A program made the translations under genes and the position numbers. From Paraescarpia echinospica (lineage: Eukaryota; Annelida; Polychaeta; Sabellida; Siboglinidae), in assembly GCA_020002185.1 (NCBI GenBank), contig CM034543.1, positions 32,022,324 to 32,086,323 of the forward strand: a stretch of DNA of 64,000 bases, written 5' to 3'. Numbering within the stretch: the stretch's first letter is position 1; each line of letters starts with the position of its first letter. A model generated the notes under the pieces. It was not told where the DNA came from and made no database searches. It worked only from the letters and a program-made list of their open reading frames with translations. Below are positions 11,150 through 23,859 of this stretch, piece after piece.

Positions 11150-11990
11150 AGTCGACATTCTTGTCCATTTCTTGGTGGCACTCTTCACGTGGGTTTAGAA
11201 AATCAAATCCTGATGTACTTGTACTCCCAGATCTATATCATCTTCAGTGGCTGTCATTGTCTCATTGTCTATGGTGTACCGTAGATTCTGCTTCTTATTT
11301 CCAATATGAATGGCTTTGCACTCTGCTTCGTTGAAGTTTACCTGCCATTTGATTGATCAGTTACCTGACTTTAGTTAGGTCTTCTTGTGTATCTCTGAAT
11401 ATGTTGATGTAATTTTTTTTATTTCTTCTGGCATGTCATTTATAAATTGACAAAGAACACAGCACTCAAACACTGCCTGGGGGCTGTCACTTTTGACCCG
11501 ATCATTGTTACCGGTTTCTCGGTGACAGTGACTGGATATTTTCGGTCTGACAGAAGGTATTCTATTATTTTCTGATCTTATCTGGTGATACCATATGCTT
11601 CCTGTTTTCTTAATAAAAGTCTGTGGTGGGGCACTGAGGTAAACGCATTTTAGAGTCCATGTTAGCTTTGTCCACTGGTAAGAGACCGTCTAGATTTATT
11701 GGAATCTACCAGGGACAAAGCCGTTCTATATGTCGCAGGAACGTCATGGAATAATATCACGTGATTCACAATCGCATCCTTGATTCTGTTTTCTCATCAC
11801 ATATGTTTAAGAGTGATTGGTCTGTTATTAGCATGGTAGGTCTTGATATCGTTATTACGGATTGTTGTAATATTGGAAGCTTTCCATGCTGTATGGATGA
11901 GGCCTTTATCCATTGTCTCATTGAAGGTGATATTGGGAGGTATGCTCAGTGTTTTGGACAAGTCATTGAGCATTAATCTTTTACTCTAAT
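11150..11990 (-). mobile_element. CR1-like LINE reverse-transcriptase relic
   Basis: Reading the minus strand in broken frames from high to low coordinates gives NDLSKTLSIPPNITFNET, AWKASNITTI, NNRPITLKHM, IKDAIVNHV, IEYLLSDRK, NDMPEEIKK, then WQVNFNEAECKAIHIGNKK and DDIDLGVQV. These follow the order of reverse-transcriptase blocks in CR1-like elements (SNYRPISLT ... SGVPQGSVLGP ... WQMEFNVDKCKVMHIG). The YADD core is deleted and several stops are present. It separates relic D from any upstream exons. Confidence 0.75.
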
Positions 11991-14400
11991 AGATTCACAT
12001 GTTTGAGTTACATTTTCATTTAATTGTTAATTGAGATGTGGTCATATTTTAAACATTATGACAAATAATAAATGCATTGACATTGATAGATTATTTCAAA
12101 CAATACTTATAATTATGTATTTGCTTCTAAAAACTACGACCATAATGTCATTCAATACTGAGGGTAGTTCTGTACTAATAATGAATATCTAGTTGTCGAC
12201 ACATCACATCATGCATTACATGAAGTGACGTTATGTATTTCTCCAAAGCAATTGCTACTTGTTGTGATGTGTACACTGAAACGATGACTTGTGCTAAACA
12301 TCTTCTTCTGTCCTCCTACATGACCGTCTGTATGTAATGCCGTTGATGTAATTATAGAGCCTTGATCAATGCAATAATATTTATTTGGGAATATACCATA
12401 TTTTGAGTGATGTAATAGGCTACCGGTGCGATACGTTTATACTTCGCTGGTAGCTATTGTATGTGTATGTAGCGTTTATTTTTAAATTATGTTGTATAGT
12501 GGTGTGTGAGGAAATAAATTTACTATACTTCATTGTTTTATTCACATCATTCCAGTCCTATTATAGTTTTGATTGAATGTTCTTGATAAAATTACTTATT
12601 CAAATATAGCTTTTGATGTGTACAATTTAATATCATTTATTTATGTCATCATGCACCAGAAATATTATTAATTACTGAGCACTATGCATTCTCAGAAAAA
12701 AAACCATGATGATGGTTATTGTTCACTACCGATCGACTTTCGTGTGTGTGTGGTTTATGTGTGTGTCTGTGTGCGTGCGGGTGTGCGTGCGAGCATGCGA
12801 GCGTGCGTGTATCTAAGTTTTAGCGGTAGCTTCTTTCCATGCGCTTCACGAACATATTTAGTTAACGAGTTATCTAAAAACGCAGACACCAGGCACGAAG
12901 GAATACCTTTGACTTATTTCTTTAAATGTTCTTCTTGAACTAAAATAACGCATATTATTTTAGTTAAACACCTGTTTGTTCTCTCTGTTTGGAGTGCTTG
13001 ATCTTTTATGTTTCCAGACAACAATCACGCTATTCCGATTATGTATGCCGGCGGGATGCAATGCGTCATGTATTTTTTGCACAAAACCGTTTCGCCGGAA
13101 TTTGACACCGCTGCACTAGCGTGTTTGTTGTTGATGTGATGCAGCCACAAAGGTAAGTTGGTGTACATCAAATAAATATCACTCGATACCCGAGAATACG
13201 ATACGACGCGAAACACAATAAAAGGTAAATGGTGGTGGCAATGTAGCATCTGCATTTTGCATGGTTTCTTCTGTGTCCCACGTTATTCCTTTTGATGGCA
13301 TTAGTCAATAACGAAATGTGCTATATAATGAAAACAAAACAATATTTTTTTTGGAAACGCTGTTGTTGTTGTTGTTTGAAGCTAACAAGTCTAGTTGAAC
13401 GTCACTGTTTAACAAGATTTAATAATATTGCCATCCAGAAAATTAACTCTAGATGGCAAGTGGACAAGGAAGCCTTGTGGCTTATCGAGAGTCCAATACT
13501 TTTTATCTACGTGTATCCCGCCGTTTAAGGTATGTATGTAATGAGCTCAATTCTTATGATCTTATTGTCCGGCACATATTAACACGCTTGATATCATAAG
13601 CATAATGTATTGATTTTTCTTTAATGATCTTCACCATCAATTGTATATTTATATAATTATGTTAAAGTATTATGTTTCATGCAACATCGGTGTGTTTCGC
13701 GAGGTGTCAATTATTTTTTAAACAAAATATTCCTTCTTTGAATTTTCAATAATGCCAATTTTCAGTAACCATGGGAACTAACAGTACACTGGGAAACATA
13801 TTATCTGGAACTTGAAGCTGGTTAATGTGTGCTCTTCATAGGGTATACTCTTACCGGTATTCACTAACGACATTGCGAACCTTGGGAACACTCAATGAAA
13901 TGGCTGTTAGCGTGCCATGTGAAATTCGATTCTGTTGCGAAACCATCTTTTTTTATTTAGTCGTACTTAACAACATTGTTTTTATGCAAAACACAGGGAT
14001 GATTTAAACATGTGTGTGTTCGCAAGAGCGTGCGTGTGTGTGCACACATTGTTGAGTTTATGTCTTTTAGGTGTTGTTTTCATCTTTTATTAATATAATG
14101 AAGATTTGAAGAATAAACATGAGATATCTTAATAAAGACATTCAGGCTATATGTGTCAGTTACAGGTGTTTCAAGTTGCATGTTTGATTATCGAGATACA
14201 ACGCGCAGCACATAGACATTCCACCATGCAACATGCCGTGCCTCTATGATGTTAATCAGTTCGTATTTTCGGTGGTTCCCTTGTGCATAGAAAACATAAA
14301 CGCTTTTGTGAAATATCAATTCATCAGTAGTCAACGAGCAGTTTAATTGTCTTCTTGTTGATTGTGCTGATTTGCCGTTTTCGCACGTCAAATATCATAA
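11990..14400. other. AT-rich spacer; no gene supported
   Basis: Frames are short and lack motifs. There is a GT-rich microsatellite at about 12,741-12,812. A possible acceptor (TTTCCAG, near 13,018) precedes a short open stretch, but nothing links it to a gene. Confidence 0.5.
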
Positions 14401-14419
14401 GGTATGAACTTTGGCATTA

Positions 14420-14720
14420 CAACGTCATGTTTCGACGTCCTTACAACGCTGATTACCTTACGTTGTAAAGACGTCGCATTTGGTTTTAGACGTAATTTCA
14501 ATGTCGTGATAACGTCGCGTTTCGACGTCCTTACAACTTCGATGACGCGACGCTGTATAAACGTCGGGTATTGTGTTTTTGACGTGGTTTCAGCGTCGTG
14601 ACAACGTCAAGTTTTGACGTCCTTACGACGTCGAAGATCTGACGTTGTAAAGACGTTGTATATATGTTGTACGACGTCGCGATGTATATTCTACCAACAA
14701 TCGACGTCGTACCGAAGTCG
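14420..14720. repeat. ACGTC-rich tandem repeat, period about 91 bp
   Basis: About three units are marked by TTCGACGTCCTTACAAC at 14,431, 14,521 and (as TTTTGACGTCCTTACGAC) about 14,612. Each is full of GACGT/ACGTC words on both strands, so it is also rich in short inverted repeats. It resembles the palindromic internal repeats of some MITE-like elements; no transposase is nearby. Confidence 0.75.
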
Positions 14721-15639
14721 TGTGCCCGCTGAGATATACCTATACAAGTGTGTTGCACAAAACAGTATTGTTGTTTATGACAAAATAGAGAACGATTGTT
14801 TTTTAAAGAAATGGAATCTGGTTTTGTGCTGCTATTGATTATATGGATATCGCTTATATTTATATAATGATATACCTAAAAATCGCTAATAACATATTTA
14901 TTTTGATTGAATGGAACCGGGGTCACTTCAAATCTAATTTCGCCAAACATAATCAACAACATAATATATTGATTTACAATTTTGTTACTGACACAATCAA
15001 AACAATATTAACACAATACATATTTTCATAGCAATCCTAAAAGCAGATGAGATAAATATTTAAACAAATGTTTTTCTTTTTCAGAACGTTATGGGTGTAC
15101 TAGCAACAATACCGCAAATATTAGTCCTGACAAGACTGTTACGAGAAATCGTACGGGTCCATTTTTACAAAAGGTGTGGATTAAGCACATGACGTAATCA
15201 TGTAGACAACTCATAATTAACTAAGCAGTAACATATATTTGCCTCCATATTGTAATCAAATTCAGACAAGTGGTGTCATTAGAATAACTGTCCTTGTTCA
15301 AACATGTCATATAACCCTCCAGAATTTCGTTTTCTGTCGGTGGGTAGAATGTGGTTAACAATGCCATCATGTGGCAGTGTTATTTGGACTAATCCGTTAT
15401 ATCCGTTATAACGCGCTTTCTTTGTTTATATTAGCCTTGTGTTGGTGTTATCAAGAGACGAGTACTTCTCTCTGATCTGTAGTTTATCTTCTCAACACAC
15501 CACTCGTTAGCAAGCATGACAGCAATGGCGCCACCCTCTCTAAGATGCATCACTTTGTGTTCGTCTTTGCTGACTTTCCATATGGGGATTGTCAGTGGTG
15601 GTCAGAAATAATTAATAACGAAGCACTGTAGGGAAGAAC

Positions 15640-15910
15640 CAACCAGGAATTAATCGACCACCACCTTAAAAGAAGAAAGTCGAGCTGGATAGAAGATACC
15701 CTCATGAAACCGATACAACACATCTCAAGACAGGCATTCACGTGAAACCCGCAGGGCAGCACGACAAGGGGAACGCCGAGAAACACCTAGCGCAGAGAAG
15801 TGGGGAGAGATGGCACAAGCAGGATGTAAATGCAAACAACTGGAAGTGAACTCTCCAAACCATATCCGTTGGAGAAGAATCGTTGTTGGCTTGTAGTTCG
15901 CCAGGGAGAG
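15640..15910 (+). mobile_element. RTE-like LINE 3' end relic
   Basis: Broken + frames give RRKSSWIEDTLMK, ISRQAFT, NPQGSTTRGTPRNT, EKWGEMAQAGCKCKQLEV and HIRWRRIVVGL. This is the characteristic C-terminus of RTE-like polymerases (WIGHTLRK...ITRQAL.WNPQG.R.RGRPRNTWRR...W..L...A..R..WR..V.GL). Stops and a frameshift are present. Confidence 0.75.
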
Positions 15911-16176
15911 AAAACGGTTACGTCACGTAAGTCAAAGGGACGAAATGTGGCAGAATCATCAATGATGAATGACGGGTGCATCATTAATGATGAAGGTGAG
16001 GTCAGTGAATGTTGTTCCAGCAGCTATAGCTGTGGCAAGTAATGTTGACTTAGCAATCGCAATCGCTTGACCTCCACACTGGACCATGAGCATGGCACCG
16101 GTGTTGCGCCTTTCTCCACCGGAATATCTGTTAATCCTTGTACATGTATGTGTGCGTATATATATATATATGTACA

Positions 16177-16499
<323 letters not shown>

Positions 16500-17406
16500 A
16501 TGTATGTGGGACCACCATGTCACTAACGTCGACTGTTCGTGATATCGGCGTTATACTTGACAGCAAACTTGACATGTCGGCTCAAGTATAGAAAGCCTGT
16601 CGTGCTGCTTATTTCAATCAATTTCGCATTGCCAAGATACGAACAAGCCTGGCTACTACAGCTTGTAAGACTCTCGTCCACTCCCTTATAACACCATGGC
16701 TCGACTACGGGAACGCTGTCCTCCGACCGCCTCTTCAACGTCTTGAGATGGTGCCTCGCTCGGCGGCCAGAGTCGTGCTGCGAATCAGGCGGGGCGACCG
16801 GCGAAGCATGACGGCCGCATTGTAACAGCTCCACTGGTTGCCCGTGAAATACCGCATTGACTACAAGCTACTCATCATTGTGTTTCGCGCCCTCCACGGT
16901 CAGACGCTGGCGTACCTCGCCTCTCATATCACGCCGTACATGCCGCGCCGCGCCGCGCCCTACGATCTGCCGACGGCGCGGTGCTAGCCGTTCCGCGCCA
17001 CTACCTCGAACGATATGACCGCCGTTCATTCTCTCGCGCGGGGCGGACTCCGTGGAACGCGCTACCTGATGATCTTCGTCTGACCGAGTGCATTCACACA
17101 TTTAACACTTAAGACTCATTATTTCAAGCTTTAACGCAGTTCTAACCTTTTTATACCTTTAATTAGCTTAACAAGCCTATTATTTTAATAATTTAGTCAT
17201 TTATATTTTATTGTCTATTTATTTATTATTATTTTTTGTGTATGTCATGATACTTTTAGCTTAGGTACCGTGGTATATAGGAATTCATATATATCCCAAC
17301 TCATTTTTTCAACTACCGGTGTCTTTCTATTCGTGTCAAATCATGACTTACTTAAAAACATCGAAGCACCTCTTTTTAGACAAACATACTGAAACAAATA
17401 AACAAA

Positions 17407-17409
<3 letters not shown>

Positions 17410-17490
<81 letters not shown>
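17410..17490. repeat. CA microsatellite
   Basis: About 80 bp of pure (CA)n next to AAACAAACAAA. Its mirror in the right arm is (GT)n at 63,604-63,701, about 20 bp longer. Confidence 0.95.
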
Positions 17491-17493
<3 letters not shown>

Positions 17494-18639
17494 TCTATGC
17501 ACATTCACCATCCCATTCACTAGAGTCGCTTGCCATTTAGGGAAGTTGGGGACCCATTGTTACCGAAAGCACACCGCGGAGCTTTAAACGGTAACTTTGG
17601 TAATACCGATCAGACATTTCATCCAAGCAGTTCCATAGAAGCTGGTTGTGCTATTTTACACCTTCTAACCGGTCTGGAAAATACGTACCACTTTTTTTTA
17701 TCAAGTGCGCCCTGCGCTGATTGTTCATCTTACCGAGGACACAATACCTAGTTAGCTCAAGTTGCTTTGAGAAACGTTCATACTGTTCATTGTGTCATTA
17801 CAACACTCTTTGTTGAAATATGTTGACATATCCAGTTTTTTTTGGAATTCGGAATGTTTATTCCAACGCAACGTATATTCATTGTCGTCTGTGTTGGCTG
17901 TAGATATAGCTATTGGCGCAAGTGCCTCGGCACTCTCCACATGCAATGGAACAATCAGTACCAATTTTTCGACAATGTGCAGCGGGTATTCTCACATTTG
18001 TTCTTTCAGTTGCGTCGCAATTCTTCGTGAAGTAGCCCTGAACCATATTGCGTGTCTCATTGCACACCCAGAAGTTGACCTTCAATCTGTTTCCAACCAA
18101 TTGCGTGTGAACTAAAATGTGTGTCTCCTCTCCACACTTAAATTTTATGTGGAACTTGGTATCATATGATGTGGGAGGCAGGCGTTCATGCTGCACAACA
18201 GGCGTACTACTTGCTACCTTCTCTTTGAACCGCTACAGTATAAGATTATCTAATGTGTCACCTTTCTCGTGTTGAAGCTTTTTGTAGACAAACGCGAGCC
18301 TCTACTTCTGCATTCATTATATCACAATGTGTGGCATTCTCATCCAGATATATATATGAGCCTGTGTTCTGAAATGTGGATCAGATTTTTTTGTATACTA
18401 TTAGTACGTTATTCTTATAACAAATCCGAAGAGTAACGTTGTGTTGCACTTTGTTGTGGGTTCTGCAGTAATGGCCATATATTAACTGGCCTATAATGAC
18501 AAAAAAAATAATGGCGCGCAAAATCAGGAATGTATGTATATATATAAATATATATATATAAAATATATCAATAGGTGAATTTGTGTGCATTGGCGGAATA
18601 GTTACTAAGGGTTGACATCCACAGGTAGAGGTGCAACAT

Positions 18640-19040
18640 CGTACACAAACGGAAGTAAATGCAATGCAGTTTTCGTTTAGGGTCAGGTTTGCACCATCGG
18701 TATATGATGCCTTTTGGCTATATGTCCAGATTGGTAAATCGACTCGGGTCATCACATTCTGCTCTTACGTTGAAAGAGCTGTAAGATTCGGGATGTTTGC
18801 CCACCAGCTTCGTGACATCAATTGTTTCTGTGTTAAGAGTGCCCTTCATGTATGACTACAGAATTTCTGAAGTTACGTCGGAATCAAACCGGGATGCGAA
18901 GACGTTCGCGAATGGCTTCCTTTTCACTGCCATAACTCGTCCTGTTGTAACGCGCATGAGAAGTCTTGGAGGAGGACTCTTTGGTTTGGGCTTGAGTGAT
19001 GGTTTTGATACGTTGATGTAATGTCGTTTAAGTTCGTGTG
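18640..19040 (-). mobile_element. LINE ORF1-like (RRM-type) domain relic, left arm
   Basis: The minus strand reads RVMAVKRKPFANVFASRFDS, DVTSEIL*SYMKGTLN, ETIDVTKL, GKHPESYSSFNVRAECDD, then RFTNLDI*PKGIIYRW. The pattern F-x-SR-x-D-x-D-x-T, YSSF-x-V and (W)PKGI-x-x-RW resembles the RNA-binding domain of ORF1 proteins of CR1-like retrotransposons, inferred from family knowledge. Two in-frame stops kill it. The right-arm copy has Trp where one stop lies but has lost part of the middle. Confidence 0.55.
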
Positions 19041-19656
19041 CAGGACGTTGCATGAAAAAAACACAGCTAAAATTGTGAGGAGAAAGAGAAATAAGAGAAA
19101 TGTTGTGGTTCTTGGTGGTTGGCTAGGTTAGCTCATGAAGGGAAAAGATCGTCCCAGGCCATGCCAGTCTTTCGTTTCTGATATATTCACAAGCAAACGG
19201 ACACAAATGCTGCTGTTTAGTCTTCACTGAAATATTACTACAACAGTGCGTTTTGTTGAAAACCGACCTTGAAATTCAACGGAACCATATTCCAATGCGT
19301 GCTGACAATTACAACACATGCTGTCCCGTTTCTTTGGGTGGACTGATGACGTGCCGGCAATTTTGTGGTGGATACAATGCTGCTCGTTTATTGGTCGCTT
19401 CAGCCATATGTCAGATGTAGGGGACTTCATTAGAATTTGAGACCATATTCATAATAAAGAATTAACGTTTTCATCTCGAATCGTTGTTGCAAACAGTTTG
19501 TTTTTTAGTTAGTATTAACTGGTTTAGGTGCATAGCACCATTGTTGCACTTTAATAAATGTGTATATTGCTGGATGAGCACTAGAAAATAGATACATTTA
19601 AATCTTACAAAAAAATTAACTGATGCAAACATCGATTTTTCTATGTATTTCTATGT

Positions 19657-19657
<1 letters not shown>

Positions 19658-19692
<35 letters not shown>

Positions 19693-19697
19693 TATAA

Positions 19698-19729
<32 letters not shown>

Positions 19730-19748
19730 GTATGTGTGTGTGTGTGTT
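19658..19748. repeat. TA then TG compound microsatellite
   Basis: (TA)n with TAAATA interruptions followed by (TG)n, inside the left-arm-only insertion. Confidence 0.9.
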
Positions 19749-20219
19749 CTGACTTATTGTTACCTGCTAGTATTGTTACAACAACAATAATCATAATATA
19801 ATGAGATCGAGGCTGGTGGCGGGAACAGGAAAATGTTAAAACATCCTCTATTAATCTTATTTATTTTATTTGTTTTTAATTTGATTTATATTACAGCAAG
19901 GTGATCGATAAGTGCTATTAGTTGGGGTACTGTAACCAACCCAAATACAAAAAACACCTATTTCTTTCTAAAACGAACATTATTTAAAAAAAAAACAGCA
20001 TTATCGCCCAATAAACAACTGGTAACCAAGGCACCTATGATCCATTAATCTACATGCAAATCGGCTAAAATACACTGAGACTGGTACATATACTTAGGCA
20101 TTAGTTAGACTCATGTCATAGTGTAAGTTTACATTTAAAAGAGTTGCTTGTGTCCTTTAGCACAAGCAATACTGTAGCACTTCATGACTAACAGAAATAC
20201 TAGGCTTTAAATTTAAAGG

Positions 20220-23200
20220 ATGTTTTACCTGAGTGTTGTTTTTCTCATGGTTGTATTTGTAGAGATTAAAAATAGTACAAATGACTGTTATGCAACTTCA
20301 CATGAACTTTCATTAAACACATCTGGATTGATTTCTCTCATCAAGGCATTGTCCGGCAACTTGCAGCACAAACCAAGGATGTTCAGAGCAAACCCCCAAA
20401 AATTCCCATCATATTTTATGTTATATCTTCTTATATTGGCAAACGACATTGAATGAAATCCCGGCCCCAGAGCACCCATGTACCCTTGTGGTGTTTGTCA
20501 AAAAACAATAACGTGGAAACACAAAGCAATTTGTTGCGATTCCTGCAATACTTGGTTCGCACGCAATGTGAAAACGTCAGAGACTCAATATATGAAACAA
20601 TGCAAAATACCAACACATCATGGAATTGCCTAAAATGTGGAATGCCTAGTTTCAGTAGTACCCTTTTCAATGATGACGACATTGAACTCTCTGAAAATAT
20701 ATATCAACACATCTCTCAATCAAATGATGATTCCATTCAACTCCCTAAAACACCAGCAGGATTAGGACCTGTACTTCATATATCATCTCCTTCAAATCAT
20801 AGTAAACAGCACAATTACCGTCATACTCCTAATATTAAAAAACATTGAGAATCATCAACCTAAACTGTCAGTCACTAAAAAACAAGAAGGCTGAATTTCT
20901 TTCACTCATTGATAGCTCCAAGCCAGATATAATTATTGGCACTGAGTCCTGTCTTAGTAATAGCATATTAGACGCTGAAAATTTCCCAGATAAATTCAAT
21001 GTATATAAAAAGGACAGAACAGAAGAACGGAGAGGAGGAGGGGTATTCATTGCAATACATTCTGACCTGCTTAGTGAAGAGGAATTTGAATTAGAGACAG
21101 ACTGCGAAATCATTTGGGCTAAGATTAGCATAGCTGGTTGTAAATTACTTCATATATATGCCTACCACAGACCTCACGTAAACGGTGAACACAGCATAGA
21201 ACAACTTGAAATATCACTAGGTAGATTAAATAAGAATCAAAACTTTCCCGGATGTGACTGGCAGAATGGAATCTTAAAACGAAACTGCCAAAATGTATTT
21301 CTTCATGAAAAATTTCGAAACATTGTAGATGACCTTGGTCTTATTCAGATTATAATCAAGCCAACAAGGGGAGAAAACACTCTAGACATAATGATCACAA
21401 ATAACCCTACCAATGTCAACCGAACAGAGATATTACCAGGAAACCTAATGAAACGTAAACCCAATGAAACACAAACAGAAACCTAGAAATATTCCCCTTT
21501 TCAAACAGGCAGACTGGAAAAAAATTAGAAAACATGAAAGATGTAAGCAAAAATCTTCAAAACTGTGCAAAGAAGTTGTGGTGTATATTTCTGGATAGCA
21601 TTGTAAAAGGTATTGGAATGTACATACCATCCAAAATGGCTATATATATAGACAGATACCATTGGATTACACCAACACTAAATAAACCTATGCAAAAAGG
21701 GACAGAATGTACAAAAGTCACAAGCACACTCCAAAATATAAACATCTAAAACAAACTATACAGCAGCAACTGAGAACTGCCTACTGGAACTATGTAAATG
21801 AAATCGTCACCTCTACTGAAGATAGTCAACAATAACAAGGTTATGCTAAGATATTCTGGACTTACATGACACACTGCCGTATAAACCACACAGGAGTATC
21901 ACCTCTTAAATAAAATGGAATCCTACACTCAAACCCTAAAGCCAAAGTGGACATATTAAATCAACAGTTTCAATCAGCCTTTACAGATGACCCATCTCTC
22001 CAAATAACCAAACTACCCAATCCAACACTACCATAAATGCCAGAAATATAAATTACAGAAGCTGGTTTACTAAAACTCCAACAAAATCTTAAACCTTACA
22101 AAGCACAAGGACTGGACAACATCAACCCAATAATTCTAAAAGAATTGGCTGCTGAAATTGCGCCATCGCTAACTTTAATCTTTCAGAAGTCATATGCCAC
22201 AGGAGAATTCCCCACAGACTGGCTAAAAGCAAATGTCTCACCTATTTTAAAGAATAGTCAAAAATATATAGCCTCAAATTATAGGCCCATTTCCCTGACA
22301 TGCATAGCATCAAAATTAATGGAACATATCTTGATTAGTAGTATAATGAAACATGCACATTCACACAACATTCTTGATCATCTTCAACATGGCTTTCGCT
22401 CCCAAGTATCTCGCGAGACACAGCTTATTCAGTTCGTACATGACTCAGTTACTCATGTGCAGTCTGGCACACAAACGGATGTCATAGTGATGGATTTCCC
22501 AAAAGCATATGATAAGGTCAACCATAGGAAACTTATTTACAAACTCTATCACTATGGCATCCAAGGCAAAACAAATTCCTGGATTCGATCATTTTTAACA
22601 TACATACCTCAAAGAGTCATAATAGAGGGCGAGGCCTCCTCTGAGGTACCCGTAACATCAGGAGTACCGCAAAGCTCTGTACTTGGCCCTCGTCTATTCC
22701 TTTTTTTTATATAAATGACATCCCAGACAATATTACATCTACAGTTATACTTTTTGCTGATGACGCCATAATGTATATAGCCCTTAAGCCTAAGACAAAT
22801 ACAGCTGTGTTCCAGGAAGATCTTCACAAACTTGGAAAATGGGCTATAACCTGGAACATGGAATTCAATATTCAAAAGTGCCATGTCATACCTGTAACAA
22901 GAAACAAAACTGTCATTAGCAACCAATACATGCTCCATGGTCAAACACAAGAAACTGTTTCACATGTAAAATTTCTTGGTATAACCATAACCTCAGATCT
23001 CCGGTGAATACCCACATAAATAACATTTCTCTAAAAGCAAATAGATCATTAGGCTTCCTACGCAGAAATCTCAAAGTACCGCCAATTCAAATAAAAACTC
23101 AGGCCTACTTCATCTTTGTCAGACCCATCCTGGAGAACTGCTGTACTGTCTGGGATCACTATACCCTTACACAAATAAACAAACTAGAAATGATTCAATG

Positions 23201-23720
23201 CCGTGCAGCCCGATATGTCTTATATCGCCACCACAATACCTCCAGTGTAACAGACATGCTCCAGGCATTAGGATGGAGATCCCTGTCAGACAGAAGAACC
23301 AATGCAAAATTATGTATGATGTACAAAATAGCAAATGGCCTAGTGGGTATACCAGCAAACCAATACCTTATTCATGAAAATATAGTCACTAGAAAACATC
23401 ATTCCTTATATTACCTTATCCCTCACTCCAGATGCAACTACCTCTTGTATTTTTCCCCCAGTACCATTCGACTTTGGAATTCCCTCCCTCAATATATTTT
23501 AATCAGAACATCCTGGATGCGTTTAAAAGCAACATCCAGACTTTAGACGTTAACTAGTTCTTCTGCACGTATTTTTGTTTATTTACACGATAATTGTGTT
23601 CTTATATATTGCACTCTAAAAACAGAAAACGAAAAAACTTTTCCTGTTCGCCTGCCATGCAACATACCGCCTGTATCCTCAGCATGTTGAGGCTAGGCGT
23701 GTATCGGAAGAAGAAGATAA
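20220..23720 (+). mobile_element. CR1/Rex1-like LINE with 2A motif and PHD finger, decayed
   Basis: Inactive non-LTR retrotransposon. An N-terminal hydrophobic stretch leads to LILANDIE, a TGA stop, then NPGP (20,445-20,468), a 2A-like DIExNPGP motif with a stop at its x position. A PHD-type zinc finger follows (PCGVC, ICCDSC, CENV, WNCLKCG; 20,487-20,641) with a frameshift. The endonuclease (from about 20,845: LNCQSLKNKKAEF, GTES, RRGGGVFIAI, KPTRGENTLDIMIT) has lost the GDFN loop. Reverse transcriptase follows in pieces (NYRPISLT, QHGFRS, MDFPKAYDKVNH, SGVPQSSVLGP, LFADDA at about 22,750, then RPILENCCTVWD, DMLQALGWRSL, TIRLWNSLP) up to 23,546. The 3' end has a short GAAGAAGAAG tail near 23,709. 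2A-like and PHD modules are known in some invertebrate LINEs. Multiple frameshifts show it is dead. Confidence 0.88.
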
Positions 23721-23859
23721 TATTATGTTGTTTTTTGTAATTAACTGTGACTTTTTTTGATCTGAATGTAGCAAAATGATAGACATTATTAAGATGATAA
23801 GTTCATAATGTGTTATTAAGTGACACTTCTGCGTACATTTTCACTATAGTATTGAGTTA

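Larger units (their letters stand above)
19407..23853 (+). mobile_element. 4.45-kb insertion private to the left arm
   Basis: The right arm reads straight through from GCTTCAGCC to AGTTAATTG (about 61,667-61,680), whereas the left arm is interrupted after GCTTCAGCC at 19,406 and resumes near AGTTAACCCC at 23,854. The insert holds a TA/TG microsatellite (19,658-19,748), AT-rich sequence, and a nearly full-length LINE. The right arm gives the empty site. Confidence 0.8.
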
